This document shows, piece after piece, positions 26,890-34,746 of a stretch of 64,000 nt of DNA. Below the pieces are notes generated by a model. It was not told where the DNA came from and ran no database searches. It worked only from the letters and a program-made list of their open reading frames with translations. Positions within the stretch are counted from its first letter, which is position 1. Each line of letters begins with the position of its first letter. The stretch spans positions 33,098-97,097 of the forward strand of contig CACEWU010000003.1 in the NCBI GenBank assembly GCA_902563335.1, in the 5' to 3' direction. The stretch is from an uncultured Prochlorococcus sp. (GTDB lineage Bacteria > Cyanobacteriota > Cyanobacteriia > PCC-6307 > Cyanobiaceae). The position numbers were made by a program, and so were the translations under genes.

Positions 26890-27189
26890 TTAGGAAGGTC
26901 TATATAGCCTGAGCCGACGAGGAGCACCTCTTAAACGTTGTGGCTCTTGGGCTTCAAGAGCAGAGCGAAACCCTTCAGTAGATGTTGCTGAGGTTGATTG
27001 TGAAGTTAATAAATGACTCTGTTCGTGTTGGTTAATTCCTTCTTGGATCAGTACCTTGGCCATGTTGCTCACCGTACGTGATTCTTGCTCGGCTAAGGCT
27101 GCTAAGCGAGAACAGAGCTGTTCTGGAAGTACCACTTGTACTCGAGGGGATTTGGGTTTCCCGTTAGAAGAGTTTTGTCGGGTAGCCAC
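26890..27189 (-). CDS. ribbon-helix-helix-like small protein, 99 aa
   Basis: The open frame begins at 27339, but its first 50 residues are low-quality and the conserved-looking part starts at a GTG (27189, VATRQNSSNG). Residues about 15-55 (SPRVQVVLPEQLCSRLAALAEQESRTVSNMAKVLIQEGI) look like a CopG/Arc ribbon-helix-helix: a basic strand, then two helices. The tail is Ser/Thr-rich and ends in a basic RLRGAPRRLRLYR segment. It is perhaps a small DNA-binding regulator. Its target is unknown. It converges with anmK. Confidence 0.6.
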   Translation of the reverse strand: MATRQNSSNGKPKSPRVQVVLPEQLCSRLAALAEQESRTVSNMAKVLIQEGINQHEQSHLLTSQSTSATSTEGFRSALEAQEPQRLRGAPRRLRLYRPS

Positions 27190-27393
27190 GACCCAGAGAA
27201 AGTATCGGGTAATCAATAGTGTACAGAGGTATGCAAGGATAGTATCCAGGAGTATGCTTTTTGGAGTTTCAGGTGATTTTCTGGAGGCACAGTTTTTGAA
27301 AGTTGTTCGATCGTTGCTTTTGTAAATGGTCAATTGCACTTTTTAGATGCATGCCTCACGAATATTTGATTCAAGTTTTTTCAGGATTGATCA

Positions 27394-27750
27394 ATGACTA
27401 AACCCACCCTTCCTAAGCCAGCAATTGCAAAGCAATCAAGACGTTCAGTAGGTAAAAGAGAGACTTCTCCCAAGCGTCGTAGTCGAGCTACTAAAAGGCA
27501 AGAGAAAAGTGATGTTTTAATTTCTGCCGTTATTAGTCCATATCTTTTGACTTACCTGCACCATGTTCTGCAACGGGCTGAATATGGGGCTTTACAAGAA
27601 GGTAGGCCTACTCAAGCTGCGAATTTTGCACAATTGCGCAAGGTTCTCTGTATGGATGCTCGCAGTATGGAAGATGCTTTTGCGTCTGGAATGCATGAAG
27701 GCGATTTTGAAAAGTTTCATGATTCCAAATTTGGGTCAAAAGTTGCTTAG
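27394..27750 (+). CDS. hypothetical protein with strongly basic N-terminus, 118 aa
   Basis: Residues 1-38 are rich in Lys, Arg, Pro and Ser (QSRRSVGKRETSPKRRSRATKR) and could bind nucleic acid. Residues 45-118 are a compact helical domain (LTYLHHVLQRAEYGALQEG and DARSMEDAFASGMHEGDFEKFH). No family that I recognise. Start ATG at 27394, about 54 bases after the RHH frame on the other strand. It is followed at 33 bases by the Nif11-like gene. Confidence 0.7.
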   Translation: MTKPTLPKPAIAKQSRRSVGKRETSPKRRSRATKRQEKSDVLISAVISPYLLTYLHHVLQRAEYGALQEGRPTQAANFAQLRKVLCMDARSMEDAFASGMHEGDFEKFHDSKFGSKVA

Positions 27751-27783
27751 CTAATTAATGTTGATTAGTTATTTTTACTTTCT

Positions 27784-28017
27784 ATGAGTAGCAATGTTGA
27801 AGAGCTTTATAAGCGAATCAAAGACGACCCTGAGACGAGCAAGGGGTTATTTCGTCAGGCTCTTCAAGACCCTCAGGGAGCTTTAAAGGCAATTTGTGAA
27901 CTTGGTGCCAGTTTTAATCTTCCTGTGACGGCTGAAGAAGTCAAGACTTATTTGGCAAGAATGGACGACGATGCAGACACAAATCAATGGTTGATTAAAG
28001 CTCGTGGAGGTCTTTAA
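27784..28017 (+). CDS. Nif11-like domain protein, 77 aa, without a core peptide
   Basis: The N-terminal helix VEELYKRIKDDPETSKGLF, then DPQGALKAICELGASFNLPVTAEEVKTYL, fits the Nif11 leader-peptide pattern used by prochlorosins and related ribosomal peptides. The protein stops at ARGGL, only one residue after a Gly-Gly, so it resembles a leader with no core. It may therefore have another role, as for Nif11 proteins in general, whose function outside peptide leaders is unknown. Identification by pattern only. Its last four bases overlap a minus-strand gene. Confidence 0.7.
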   Translation: MSSNVEELYKRIKDDPETSKGLFRQALQDPQGALKAICELGASFNLPVTAEEVKTYLARMDDDADTNQWLIKARGGL

Positions 28018-28187
28018 AGCAGAGTTTTGGCGCTCTTCTTTTTATTCTCTGGGTTAACAAGAGGGGCTTCTTGGACCCCACGTTGGTCATAGCCTCCTCC
28101 GCCAGCCAGACGCCAGAAAAACCAATAACTAGGAATTGCTAAGCCTGCCGCTAAAACTAGAGCAGTAATTTGTTCCAGTCTCACCAT
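28014..28187 (-). CDS. 57-aa single-span membrane protein
   Basis: An ATG at 28187 opens a 57-codon frame. Residues about 6-26 (QITALVLAAGLAIPSYWFFW) form one membrane span, followed by a glycine-rich linker and a basic, hydrophilic tail ending in ENKKKSAKTLL. It resembles the small subunits found around photosynthetic complexes in cyanobacteria, but I cannot name it. It converges with and overlaps the Nif11-like gene by four bases. Confidence 0.6.
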   Translation of the reverse strand: MVRLEQITALVLAAGLAIPSYWFFWRLAGGGGYDQRGVQEAPLVNPENKKKSAKTLL

Positions 28188-28266
28188 GACCGAAAATCCG
28201 GAATGGGGATTTCTAGTCTGCTCTGATTCTTGCCCAGATGATGTTCTTATGGACCCTTTTAAATAG
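28186..28266 (+). CDS. possible 26-aa leader ORF overlapping the ABC-F start
   Basis: An ATG at 28186 opens a 26-codon frame containing CSDSC and ending at a TAG whose last base begins the GTG of the ABC-F gene (TAGTG). This arrangement allows translational coupling. No ribosome binding site is seen. It overlaps the start of the minus-strand 57-aa gene by two bases, so at most one of the two may be real. Listed as a candidate only. Confidence 0.3.
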   Translation: MTENPEWGFLVCSDSCPDDVLMDPFK

Positions 28267-29990
28267 TGTTGCGACTTGAGCGGATTAGCAAGATATACCC
28301 GACTAGTGAAGTCCTCCGAGACATCACTTGGGAAGTTAAGCCTGGCGATCGTATTGGGCTTGTGGGTGTTAATGGAGCTGGAAAATCCACCCAGCTCAAG
28401 ATTATTGCTGGTTTAGAAGAAGCCACAAGTGGCAAGATTCTGCGACAGGGCGAGCCACGCATTGCATATTTACAACAGGAATTTGATGTTGATGTAGAGC
28501 GAACAGTTAGAGAGGAGCTATTTAAAGCTTTCGACAAGGCTTCGAAAGTCTTAATGGAACAGAAACAAATTCAAAAGGAGATGGAGACAAATTTAGCAAA
28601 GCATGATGTTAATTATCTTGATAAATTAATCAAAGATTTGGGTGAGCTTCAAACTCAATTTGAAGCTTTACATGGCTATGAATTGGAATCTCAAATAGAA
28701 AAAATCTTACCAGAAATCGGCTTCACTTCAGCAGAAGCCGATCAGTTGGTTGGAGACTATTCTGGAGGATGGCAGATGAGAATTGCTTTAGGAAAAATTT
28801 TGCTGCAGGACCCAGACCTTCTTTTGCTAGATGAGCCTACAAATCATTTAGATTTAGAAACAATTGAGTGGTTAGAAACTTACTTAATAAATCAATCTTC
28901 TGCTATGGTTGTGATAAGTCATGATAGAACATTTTTAGATCGAATATGCAATCAAATTGTTAGCATTGAGCGAGGAGTTTCACGTACTTACTTGGGTAAT
29001 TATACTGCTCATATTGAACAAAAAAAAATAGAAAATGAGGCAACCAAAGCGGCATTTGATCGCCAACAGAAAGAATTATCATCACAGCAGTCTTATATTG
29101 ATCGATTTAGAGCAAGTGCGACACGAAGTACACAAGCTAAAAGCAGAGAAAAATTACTTGAAAAGGTTGTTAAGATAGAAGCTCCTGATATTTCAATTGC
29201 TAGACCCAATTTCCAATTCCCTAAAGCACCTAGATCAGGTAAGGAGGTGGTAAAAATTGAAGATCTAACTCATAGTTATGGAGATAAGATACTTTTTTTG
29301 GGATCTAATCTTGAAGTTGAATGTGGTGATCGAATAGCCTTCGTTGGACCAAATGGATCAGGAAAGTCAACTCTTCTGAGATTGATTCTGGGACTCGAAG
29401 TACCAGATGATGGAATTGCTTCCTTGGGTCCTCACAATGTTAGCCCTGGTTATTTTGAGCAAAACCAGGCCGAAGCATTAGACCTTGAGAAAACTGTTAT
29501 AGACACCATGTTCAATGTTGTCCCCAGTTGGACTCAAACAGAAGTCCGTTCATTATTAGGTAGCTTTTGCTTAAGTGATGATTCTGTTTTTAAAGCAGTT
29601 GCTCAACTGAGTGGTGGGGAGAAGGCTAGACTTGCGTTGGCTTTGATGTTGGTTAAGCCTTGTAATTTGTTGGTCTTAGATGAACCTACTAATCATCTAG
29701 ATATACCAGCAAAGCAAATGCTTGAAGATGCATTAAGAGCTTATGAAGGTGCAGCACTTATTGTTTCTCATGATCGTTATTTTATTTCGCGCGTAGCTAA
29801 TAGAATTGTTGAATTAAGAGATGGCGAGTTGATTCTTTACCGAGGAGATTATGCTTATTATCAGGAAAAGAAATTAGAGGAGAAAGAAGCTGCTGCAAGG
29901 GCTGTTGCCTTGGCAGAACGAGAAGCTAAACGCTTGGCGAATAGGGATCGTCAGAGGAAGAGGCAGGCCAAGAAAAAAAAACCAAGCTAG
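28266..29990 (+). CDS. ABC-F family ATPase (Uup/EttA-like), 574 aa
   Basis: A soluble protein with two ATP-binding cassettes and no membrane segments. First Walker A GVNGAGKST at residues 34-42, second GPNGSGKST at about 362; signatures YSGGWQMR and LSGGEKAR; both cassettes carry LDEPTNHLD. The linker between them (about 235-320) is rich in Lys, Glu and Gln and would enter the ribosomal E site, as in EttA, Uup or antibiotic-protection ABC-F proteins. The C-terminus has a short basic coiled coil. The GTG start at 28266 overlaps the stop of the 26-codon ORF. A run of nine A residues lies at 29973-29981. Confidence 0.94.
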   Translation: MLRLERISKIYPTSEVLRDITWEVKPGDRIGLVGVNGAGKSTQLKIIAGLEEATSGKILRQGEPRIAYLQQEFDVDVERTVREELFKAFDKASKVLMEQKQIQKEMETNLAKHDVNYLDKLIKDLGELQTQFEALHGYELESQIEKILPEIGFTSAEADQLVGDYSGGWQMRIALGKILLQDPDLLLLDEPTNHLDLETIEWLETYLINQSSAMVVISHDRTFLDRICNQIVSIERGVSRTYLGNYTAHIEQKKIENEATKAAFDRQQKELSSQQSYIDRFRASATRSTQAKSREKLLEKVVKIEAPDISIARPNFQFPKAPRSGKEVVKIEDLTHSYGDKILFLGSNLEVECGDRIAFVGPNGSGKSTLLRLILGLEVPDDGIASLGPHNVSPGYFEQNQAEALDLEKTVIDTMFNVVPSWTQTEVRSLLGSFCLSDDSVFKAVAQLSGGEKARLALALMLVKPCNLLVLDEPTNHLDIPAKQMLEDALRAYEGAALIVSHDRYFISRVANRIVELRDGELILYRGDYAYYQEKKLEEKEAAARAVALAEREAKRLANRDRQRKRQAKKKKPS

Positions 29991-30106
29991 TTTATTTGTA
30001 TTACTCTATCCTGGGAAAACTTTACATGGCCTTAGGCAGTAAGACTCATTTTTCTTTACCAGACTCAAAAGTTTGCATAGGCTGACAAAACGTATCAATA
30101 AAAAGG

Positions 30107-30268
30107 ATGAATCTTTCTTCTGCTAATGGCCCAGGTGATATCGCGCAGAATCTTTCTCAGAGTTGGGATGCTGTAGAAACATATTTTGAATGTATTACTA
30201 CTTGCTCTTTAGATGACAGAGAATGCATCACACGATGTGTGCAAGAACTGAAAGAATCGGAGAACTAA
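30107..30268 (+). CDS. 53-aa protein with twin CX3C motif
   Basis: An ATG at 30107 just after AAAAGG opens a 53-codon acidic, soluble peptide. It holds CITTC and CITRC separated by six residues, a twin CX3C arrangement like that of small Tim and CHCH-type proteins, which could form two disulfides or bind a metal. No signal peptide. I do not know its function. A 24-base palindrome overlaps the stop, and a terminator follows. Confidence 0.65.
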   Translation: MNLSSANGPGDIAQNLSQSWDAVETYFECITTCSLDDRECITRCVQELKESEN

Positions 30269-30286
30269 ACTAATTTTAGTTTAGTT
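30263..30286. repeat. 24-base palindrome at the end of the twin-CX3C gene
   Basis: AACTAAACTAA and its exact complement are separated by two T residues. It spans the stop codon of the 53-aa gene (30266-30268) and precedes the terminator. It may stabilise the mRNA or act as part of a double hairpin. Confidence 0.5.
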
Positions 30287-30293
30287 TAGCGTT

Positions 30294-30341
30294 AAAGCCT
30301 GTTTATAGACTATGTCTTAATCTATTAATCAGGCTTTTTTT
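30294..30341 (+). terminator. intrinsic terminator candidate
   Basis: AAAGCCTG at 30294-30301 pairs exactly with CAGGCTTT at 30330-30337, with a 28-base loop, and the T-run extends to 30341. The loop is longer than usual. It lies between the 53-aa gene and the convergent HtrA gene. Confidence 0.45.
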
Positions 30342-30358
30342 AACAGAAAAAAGACACG

Positions 30359-31507
30359 TTAAAGATTTTTTATTGATGTTATATCAAGAGGAGTGATATA
30401 AAAAATCAATACTTTTCCTTTGCGAAGGATTTCAAAGGCAAGAGGAGAATTTACGCCATGATTATTAATTGCTGAGATTACATTTGTGGGCTCTTTTATT
30501 GTTAGACCACCTACGGATGTTATTACATCACCAACTTGAAGTCCTCCTTTATCTCCTGGACCACCATTGATCACATGCCTTATCAAAGCTCCTCTACTGG
30601 GTATATTATTTTTACTTTTTTGGTTATTTAATACAGGAGAGAGGCTTACACCAATCATTGGATGACTAACTTTACCTTGCTCAACAAGTTGCTTGGCTAT
30701 TTCACGAGCACGATTAATAGGGATTGCAAACCCTAAGCCGGCTCCAGGTCCAGATCGAACAAGCGTGTTGATGCCAATGACTTCGCCATTAGCATTTAAT
30801 AATGGTCCTCCAGAATTTCCAGGATTAATCGCCGCATCTGTTTGGATAAGGTCTAAGCGTTTTCCGGATATTCCTAATTGCGCAACATTCCGATTTAAGT
30901 TGCTAATAATACCTAATGTAACTGTATTTTCTAATCCAAACGGATTCCCAACTGCAATTGCCCATTCTCCAACAATTACGTTATCTGAGTTCCCTAATGG
31001 TGCGGTGGGCCAAGGGCCAGGACCTTCAAGTTCAATAACAGCCAAATCAGTCAGAGTGTCGCGACCCACTACTTTTCCAGGGATTCTTCGCCCATCAGAC
31101 ATACCAATAATTAATTGATCAGTGCTTTCCACTACATGAGCATTAGTTAAGACGAGTCCTTCAGCAGAAAAAATCACGCCACTGCCTTGACCTCTTTCAA
31201 TTCGCGGGCGAGCAGAGTGTCTTCCTTGCAGACCGAAAAAATATTGGAAATAGGGATCTATTAATAGCCCTGGAGGTAAAATCTCATTGTTTGGAGTGAT
31301 TACCGTCCTTTGTGTTTCTATTGTTACGACTGCAGCACCACTTCGGGCTACTGCCTCGGCTACAAAAGATTTTTTAGAAAGTTGCTTTAGGGGAGGATCA
31401 TTTAATTGTTGTGCTTCTAGCCTTTGCATTAAAGGAGTGTTTGTAAGAGCAGCAGTCCCAAGCAATAACACACAAGAAATTCTCCAAAACCCTTTTTGAA
31501 TCTCCAT
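30359..31507 (-). CDS. HtrA/Deg-type periplasmic serine protease
   Basis: A trypsin-like protease with one C-terminal PDZ domain. The catalytic triad is His in TNAHVV, Asp in DTLTDLAVIEL and Ser in NPGNSGGPL. The PDZ region carries PSRGALIRHVINGGPGDKGGLQVGDVI. The N-terminus from the ATG at 31507 (MEIQKGFWRISCVLLLGTAALT) is a good signal peptide, so export to the periplasm or lumen is expected. An earlier ATG at 31552 gives 15 more hydrophilic residues and fits less well. Cyanobacteria usually have several Deg proteases; which one this is cannot be told from this window. Confidence 0.92.
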   Translation of the reverse strand: MEIQKGFWRISCVLLLGTAALTNTPLMQRLEAQQLNDPPLKQLSKKSFVAEAVARSGAAVVTIETQRTVITPNNEILPPGLLIDPYFQYFFGLQGRHSARPRIERGQGSGVIFSAEGLVLTNAHVVESTDQLIIGMSDGRRIPGKVVGRDTLTDLAVIELEGPGPWPTAPLGNSDNVIVGEWAIAVGNPFGLENTVTLGIISNLNRNVAQLGISGKRLDLIQTDAAINPGNSGGPLLNANGEVIGINTLVRSGPGAGLGFAIPINRAREIAKQLVEQGKVSHPMIGVSLSPVLNNQKSKNNIPSRGALIRHVINGGPGDKGGLQVGDVITSVGGLTIKEPTNVISAINNHGVNSPLAFEILRKGKVLIFYITPLDITSIKNL

Positions 31508-31552
31508 AGAGGTTGATTTTGAATAATAGGAATCTAGAGACTCTCTAAACAT

Positions 31553-31869
31553 TTGGGCCAGTCAAAATTGGACTTGATTTACTTAATTATGATTAGTTTT
31601 TGAATTGATCAGGGAGCAAGAGACTCATTTGGGATGCAGGAGATGTTCTTTGCGGGAATAGAGCGTGAGCTGAACGTAGCCTCGAGGTTGCTTATTATTC
31701 ATTTATCTTTGCTATGGATTCAGATTTTCTTCTTAGGCCTATGTTCTTTCCAATTCAACTACCCGTTTGTGTGTGAGCTCGAAGAAGCTCACTCTATTTA
31801 GGCCAGATGAGCACTGATTACCAGAGCTGTTGATTTAAGCCGATCACTTTTGCTTCTTCAATCAATCTC
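31553..31869. other. 317-bp gap between htrA-like and DUF2973 genes
   Basis: No coding frame is convincing. The one structured element is a hairpin, GTGAGCT at 31773-31779 and AGCTCAC at 31786-31792 with a six-base loop, in what would be the leader of the DUF2973 gene. The rest may hold promoters of the two divergent genes. No tRNA-like structure was seen. Confidence 0.5.
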
Positions 31870-32145
31870 ATGTTGAGCTCTCTATTCCCAGTTCTCTACT
31901 GCTTCGCTTTTATTATTTTGCTTTGGCAAGCTTTTCGTGTGATGGGTCGAGGTTTTTTTGCAGACCAGAACTCAGGTCGTTTAGACCTTAATGGACCTAA
32001 TTCCAAAGACGATCGCACAGGCCGTTTAACTATTCACCCTGAGCTTCTCGATCAAGAAGGAAGGATCACGGATGAGGAGTTGCTTACTGTTCGTTTCTCA
32101 GGAGATGTTGACCCACCGCAGTCAGCTGAAACCTCAGCTGAATAA
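31870..32145 (+). CDS. DUF2973-type membrane-anchored protein, 91 aa
   Basis: The N-terminal 21 residues form one membrane helix (LFPVLYCFAFIILLWQAF), followed by RVMGRGFF and a soluble acidic region containing DRTGRLTIHPELLDQEGRIT, which is typical of the cyanobacterial DUF2973 group. Function unknown. The start is ATG at 31870. It is followed at 62 bases by another conserved cyanobacterial gene in the same direction. Confidence 0.8.
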   Translation: MLSSLFPVLYCFAFIILLWQAFRVMGRGFFADQNSGRLDLNGPNSKDDRTGRLTIHPELLDQEGRITDEELLTVRFSGDVDPPQSAETSAE

Positions 32146-32207
32146 GATTAGTAAATAGAAATGTGTCCAAGCGTGGCACTGCATATAACTCGCAAGGGGA
32201 GTGATTA

Positions 32208-32591
32208 GTGGATCAAAAAACACGCATCGTTGTTGCAGTTATCAAAACTGTGAAATTGCCTCCTAGATTTCGGTTGCGAATCTTGAAGGAAGAACCAGTG
32301 AGGCTTGAGTTAAGCCTCACTCCTGCGTATGGGAAAAAGCCAATTCAAGTTGGTTTGGTTGAATCCCTTGACTTGGTAGCTAGACGTGACAGAGAGGGGC
32401 GAATTCCAAGAGACCTTCAGGGGACTTGGGACTGGACAGTGCGTCATGGGGAGGTCAGTACGGGCGGGTGGAATCCATTTTTAAAAGAAGCACTTCAAAC
32501 AATGTTTGAGACAGGTTTGCCCGCGATTATTTATGAAGAGCTCACTGGTGAGGATTACCATCCTGTAGATGGATCCAGACACGTTCGATGA
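32208..32591 (+). CDS. conserved cyanobacterial hypothetical protein, 127 aa
   Basis: A soluble, beta-rich 127-residue protein starting with GTG. It has distinctive text such as RFRLRILKEEPVRLELSLTP and TWDWTVRHGEV, and a C-terminal AIIYEELTGEDYHP. I do not recognise a domain. It likely shares a transcript with the DUF2973 gene, 62 bases upstream. Confidence 0.75.
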   Translation: MDQKTRIVVAVIKTVKLPPRFRLRILKEEPVRLELSLTPAYGKKPIQVGLVESLDLVARRDREGRIPRDLQGTWDWTVRHGEVSTGGWNPFLKEALQTMFETGLPAIIYEELTGEDYHPVDGSRHVR

Positions 32592-32703
32592 GTCTGCTTC
32601 TCAATTAATGGAGCATGGAGCATGTTTTGTGAATTGGGTTTTGTGAAGGCATGAGCTGACTAGAAGTTTGCTTGAATGACTTATTTCTTCTTCTTGAATA
32701 ATG

Positions 32704-32720
32704 TCCACATTAGGTGTGGA
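32704..32720. promoter_or_regulatory. inverted repeat TCCACA-TTAGG-TGTGGA upstream of hli
   Basis: Six-base arms, exact complements, with a five-base spacer, 84 bases before the hli start. No T-run follows, so a terminator is unlikely; it may be an operator or a leader hairpin for the light- or stress-controlled hli gene. Confidence 0.35.
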
Positions 32721-32803
32721 TATGTTGCTTATTAGATTTTTTCGAGGCTTATGGGGCAAGTTATCGTAGTTTTTATTAAAATAATTTAGTTTCTGAGTCT
32801 TTC

Positions 32804-32950
32804 ATGTCTGACAACAAGGAGCCTAGGTTTGGCTTTGTCAATTTTGCGGAGACCTGGAATGGTCGTTTGGCAATGTTGGGTATCCTTATAGGTCTAAGTA
32901 CCGAACTTTTGACAGGGCAAGGCATTCTTGTTCAAATGGGATTGGGATGA
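32804..32950 (+). CDS. hli: high-light-inducible (HLIP/SCP) protein
   Basis: A 48-residue protein with one membrane helix carrying the chlorophyll a/b-binding motif: FAETWNGRLAMLGILIGL, in which Glu and Asn/Arg are the pigment ligands. HLIPs bind chlorophyll and carotenoid at photosystem assembly sites and protect against excess light. At 48 residues it is one of the short forms common in Prochlorococcus. The ATG start is well placed. It stands alone, with an inverted repeat upstream. Confidence 0.92.
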   Translation: MSDNKEPRFGFVNFAETWNGRLAMLGILIGLSTELLTGQGILVQMGLG

Positions 32951-33050
32951 AAACATTTCCAGCTCAATTCCCAAATTAATTGTGTAGGTTGATTTTTATT
33001 TGTAAAGCGATGTAATTAGGCTTTAGAAGTACATATAATTATCCAAGAAG

Positions 33051-33248
33051 TTGGACATTGATTCAATCACAGTGGCTAGATTTTTTGTGAACAACCGACG
33101 AGATGGGGCACGGATGATTAGTAGTGGCCTGGTCATATCAACAATTGCTGCAACTCAACTTAATTACTTATGGGGACAGATTCTTTGTTTGGTAAGTTTG
33201 TCAATTTGTTTGTATTGGGGCTTGGCCTACCGTCGCCTTGGTCGTTGA
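33051..33248 (+). CDS. small hypothetical protein upstream of xseA, 65 aa
   Basis: A TTG-started frame of 65 codons, with a likely single membrane helix at about residues 43-58 (GQILCLVSLSICLYWGL) and a basic end. An internal ATG at 33114 gives a 44-residue form. Its last codons overlap the xseA start by 11 bases, which suggests coupling. Function unknown. Confidence 0.5.
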   Translation: MDIDSITVARFFVNNRRDGARMISSGLVISTIAATQLNYLWGQILCLVSLSICLYWGLAYRRLGR

Positions 33249-34395
33249 ATCTCTTCCACAATATTCAGTTCAAGAGCTAAATGCGGCTGTTGGAAACTTG
33301 CTTGCAAGAGGCTTCGCGCCTAAATTCTTATTGCAGGCAACTGTTTCTAAGTGTCAACTAAAAAAAGGACATCTTTGGTTAACATTAACTGACTCTAAGG
33401 CCAGCATTACAGCTGTGGTATGGGCTTCTACATTAAATAAAATTAATTTCACACCTAATGAAGACGATGGTGTTTTGATTGTAGGAAGATTGAATTTTTG
33501 GGAAGCTAGAGCGACCTTAAATATTCAAGTTTTAGATATTCGCCCTAGCATTTCAACAGTACTAAGACAATTTGAATTGGTCAAACTTACTCTACTTAAG
33601 GAAGGATTATTGGATGAAAGTAGGCGAAGAAAATTACCTACTTATCCAAATAGAATAGCAATTCTTACTAGTGTTCCAAGTTCTGCTTTGGCTGACATGC
33701 TCAGCACTGCCAAGGATCGTTGGCCATTGTCAAAATTATTAATTATTCCAATCCCTGTTCAGGGCAGGGTGGAAAGTCAAATCCAATTAGTTTTGCGTCG
33801 CTTGGCTAAGTGTCATAAGAAACTTTTCATAGATGTCATTGTTTTGGCACGTGGTGGAGGAAGTAGAGAAGATCTGATGGTTTTTGATAATGAAGAATTA
33901 TGTAGAGAATTAGCTGGTTTTCCTTTGCCTGTTGTGACCGGACTAGGACATGAAGATGATTGGACAGTTGCTGATTTAGTTGCTGATTATCGTGCCGCTA
34001 CTCCTACTGCTGCAATAGTTTCTTTGTTGCCTAGTCGTAAGGCTTTAAGGGGACTATTGGCTCAAAAGAGGCAACGTTTGAATGATTGTTGTGCTTGGAT
34101 AATCAGAAGAGATCGTCAGATTTTGTTGTCTCATAGAAAGGCATTGGAGGCTCAAACACCAGTAAAGTTAATTCGCAATCAGAAGAGTCGGCTTAGGCAT
34201 AGATATCAACTTCTGAATGCTTTATCTCCAGATCGTTGGTTTTCTAAAGGTTTTGCGATTCTAAAAAATACTTCAGGTATGACTATTACCTCTATTAAAC
34301 AAGTTTCATTACAAGAGAACTTGACCATTGAACTAAAGGATGGTCAGATTGATTTTGTCAGTGAGAAGATTTCTCCCTCTAAGGATTTAAAGTGA
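33238..34395 (+). CDS. xseA: exodeoxyribonuclease VII large subunit
   Basis: XseA is the catalytic subunit of exonuclease VII, which degrades single-stranded DNA from both ends. The N-terminal OB-fold (QYSVQELNAAVGNLLARGF and KKGHLWLTLTDSKASITAVVWAS), the central PNRIAILTSVPSSALADML, the VIVLARGGGSREDLMVFDNEEL motif and the TGLGHEDDWTVADLVADYRAATPTAA segment are all present. Length 385 is on the short side because the C-terminal coiled coil is compact. The start is TTG at 33238. It overlaps xseB by four bases. Confidence 0.95.
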   Translation: MVVESLPQYSVQELNAAVGNLLARGFAPKFLLQATVSKCQLKKGHLWLTLTDSKASITAVVWASTLNKINFTPNEDDGVLIVGRLNFWEARATLNIQVLDIRPSISTVLRQFELVKLTLLKEGLLDESRRRKLPTYPNRIAILTSVPSSALADMLSTAKDRWPLSKLLIIPIPVQGRVESQIQLVLRRLAKCHKKLFIDVIVLARGGGSREDLMVFDNEELCRELAGFPLPVVTGLGHEDDWTVADLVADYRAATPTAAIVSLLPSRKALRGLLAQKRQRLNDCCAWIIRRDRQILLSHRKALEAQTPVKLIRNQKSRLRHRYQLLNALSPDRWFSKGFAILKNTSGMTITSIKQVSLQENLTIELKDGQIDFVSEKISPSKDLK

Positions 34396-34727
34396 ACAAG
34401 AGAAAATTACGTAAAGATGACTTTCATGACAATGAAATAGCTTTAGATTTATCTGAAAAAAATCAGGATTCATTGAATTTAATTCCACAGGAAATTGAAG
34501 AGATTCGAAAGAATGTTCTAGCTTTAACTTATGAAGAGTCCTTGAAGGAATTAGATTTACTTATATCTGATTTGCAAGATGAGAATTTACCTATTACGAA
34601 TTTACAAAATTCTTATTCTAAAGCAAAGATTTATCTTGAGCATTGTGAATCTTTATTGGATACCCTGGAACAGGAAATTATTCAATTGGAACCGGAAAAT
34701 TTAACTTCAACTATTTTTAAAGAATAA
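34392..34727 (+). CDS. xseB: exodeoxyribonuclease VII small subunit
   Basis: The C-terminal half (TYEESLKELDLLISDLQDENLPITNLQNSYSKAKIYLEHCESLLDTLEQEI) is the XseB domain. The GTG start overlaps the xseA stop by four bases, the usual coupled layout. An N-terminal extension of about 45 acidic residues is unlike the usual 80-residue protein, so the true start may be internal. Confidence 0.9.
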   Translation: MNKRKLRKDDFHDNEIALDLSEKNQDSLNLIPQEIEEIRKNVLALTYEESLKELDLLISDLQDENLPITNLQNSYSKAKIYLEHCESLLDTLEQEIIQLEPENLTSTIFKE

Positions 34728-34746
34728 ATAATTTAAGAGAAAGCTT

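Noticed and set aside
28018..28092. Possible core peptide beyond the Nif11-like stop
   Set aside because: The in-frame continuation contains no cysteine and meets another stop, and the region encodes the minus-strand 57-aa protein.
30693..31118. 141-codon plus-strand frame opposite the HtrA gene
   Set aside because: It lies antisense to the protease triad region; the protease has clear motifs, and the frame is proline/serine-rich shadow sequence.
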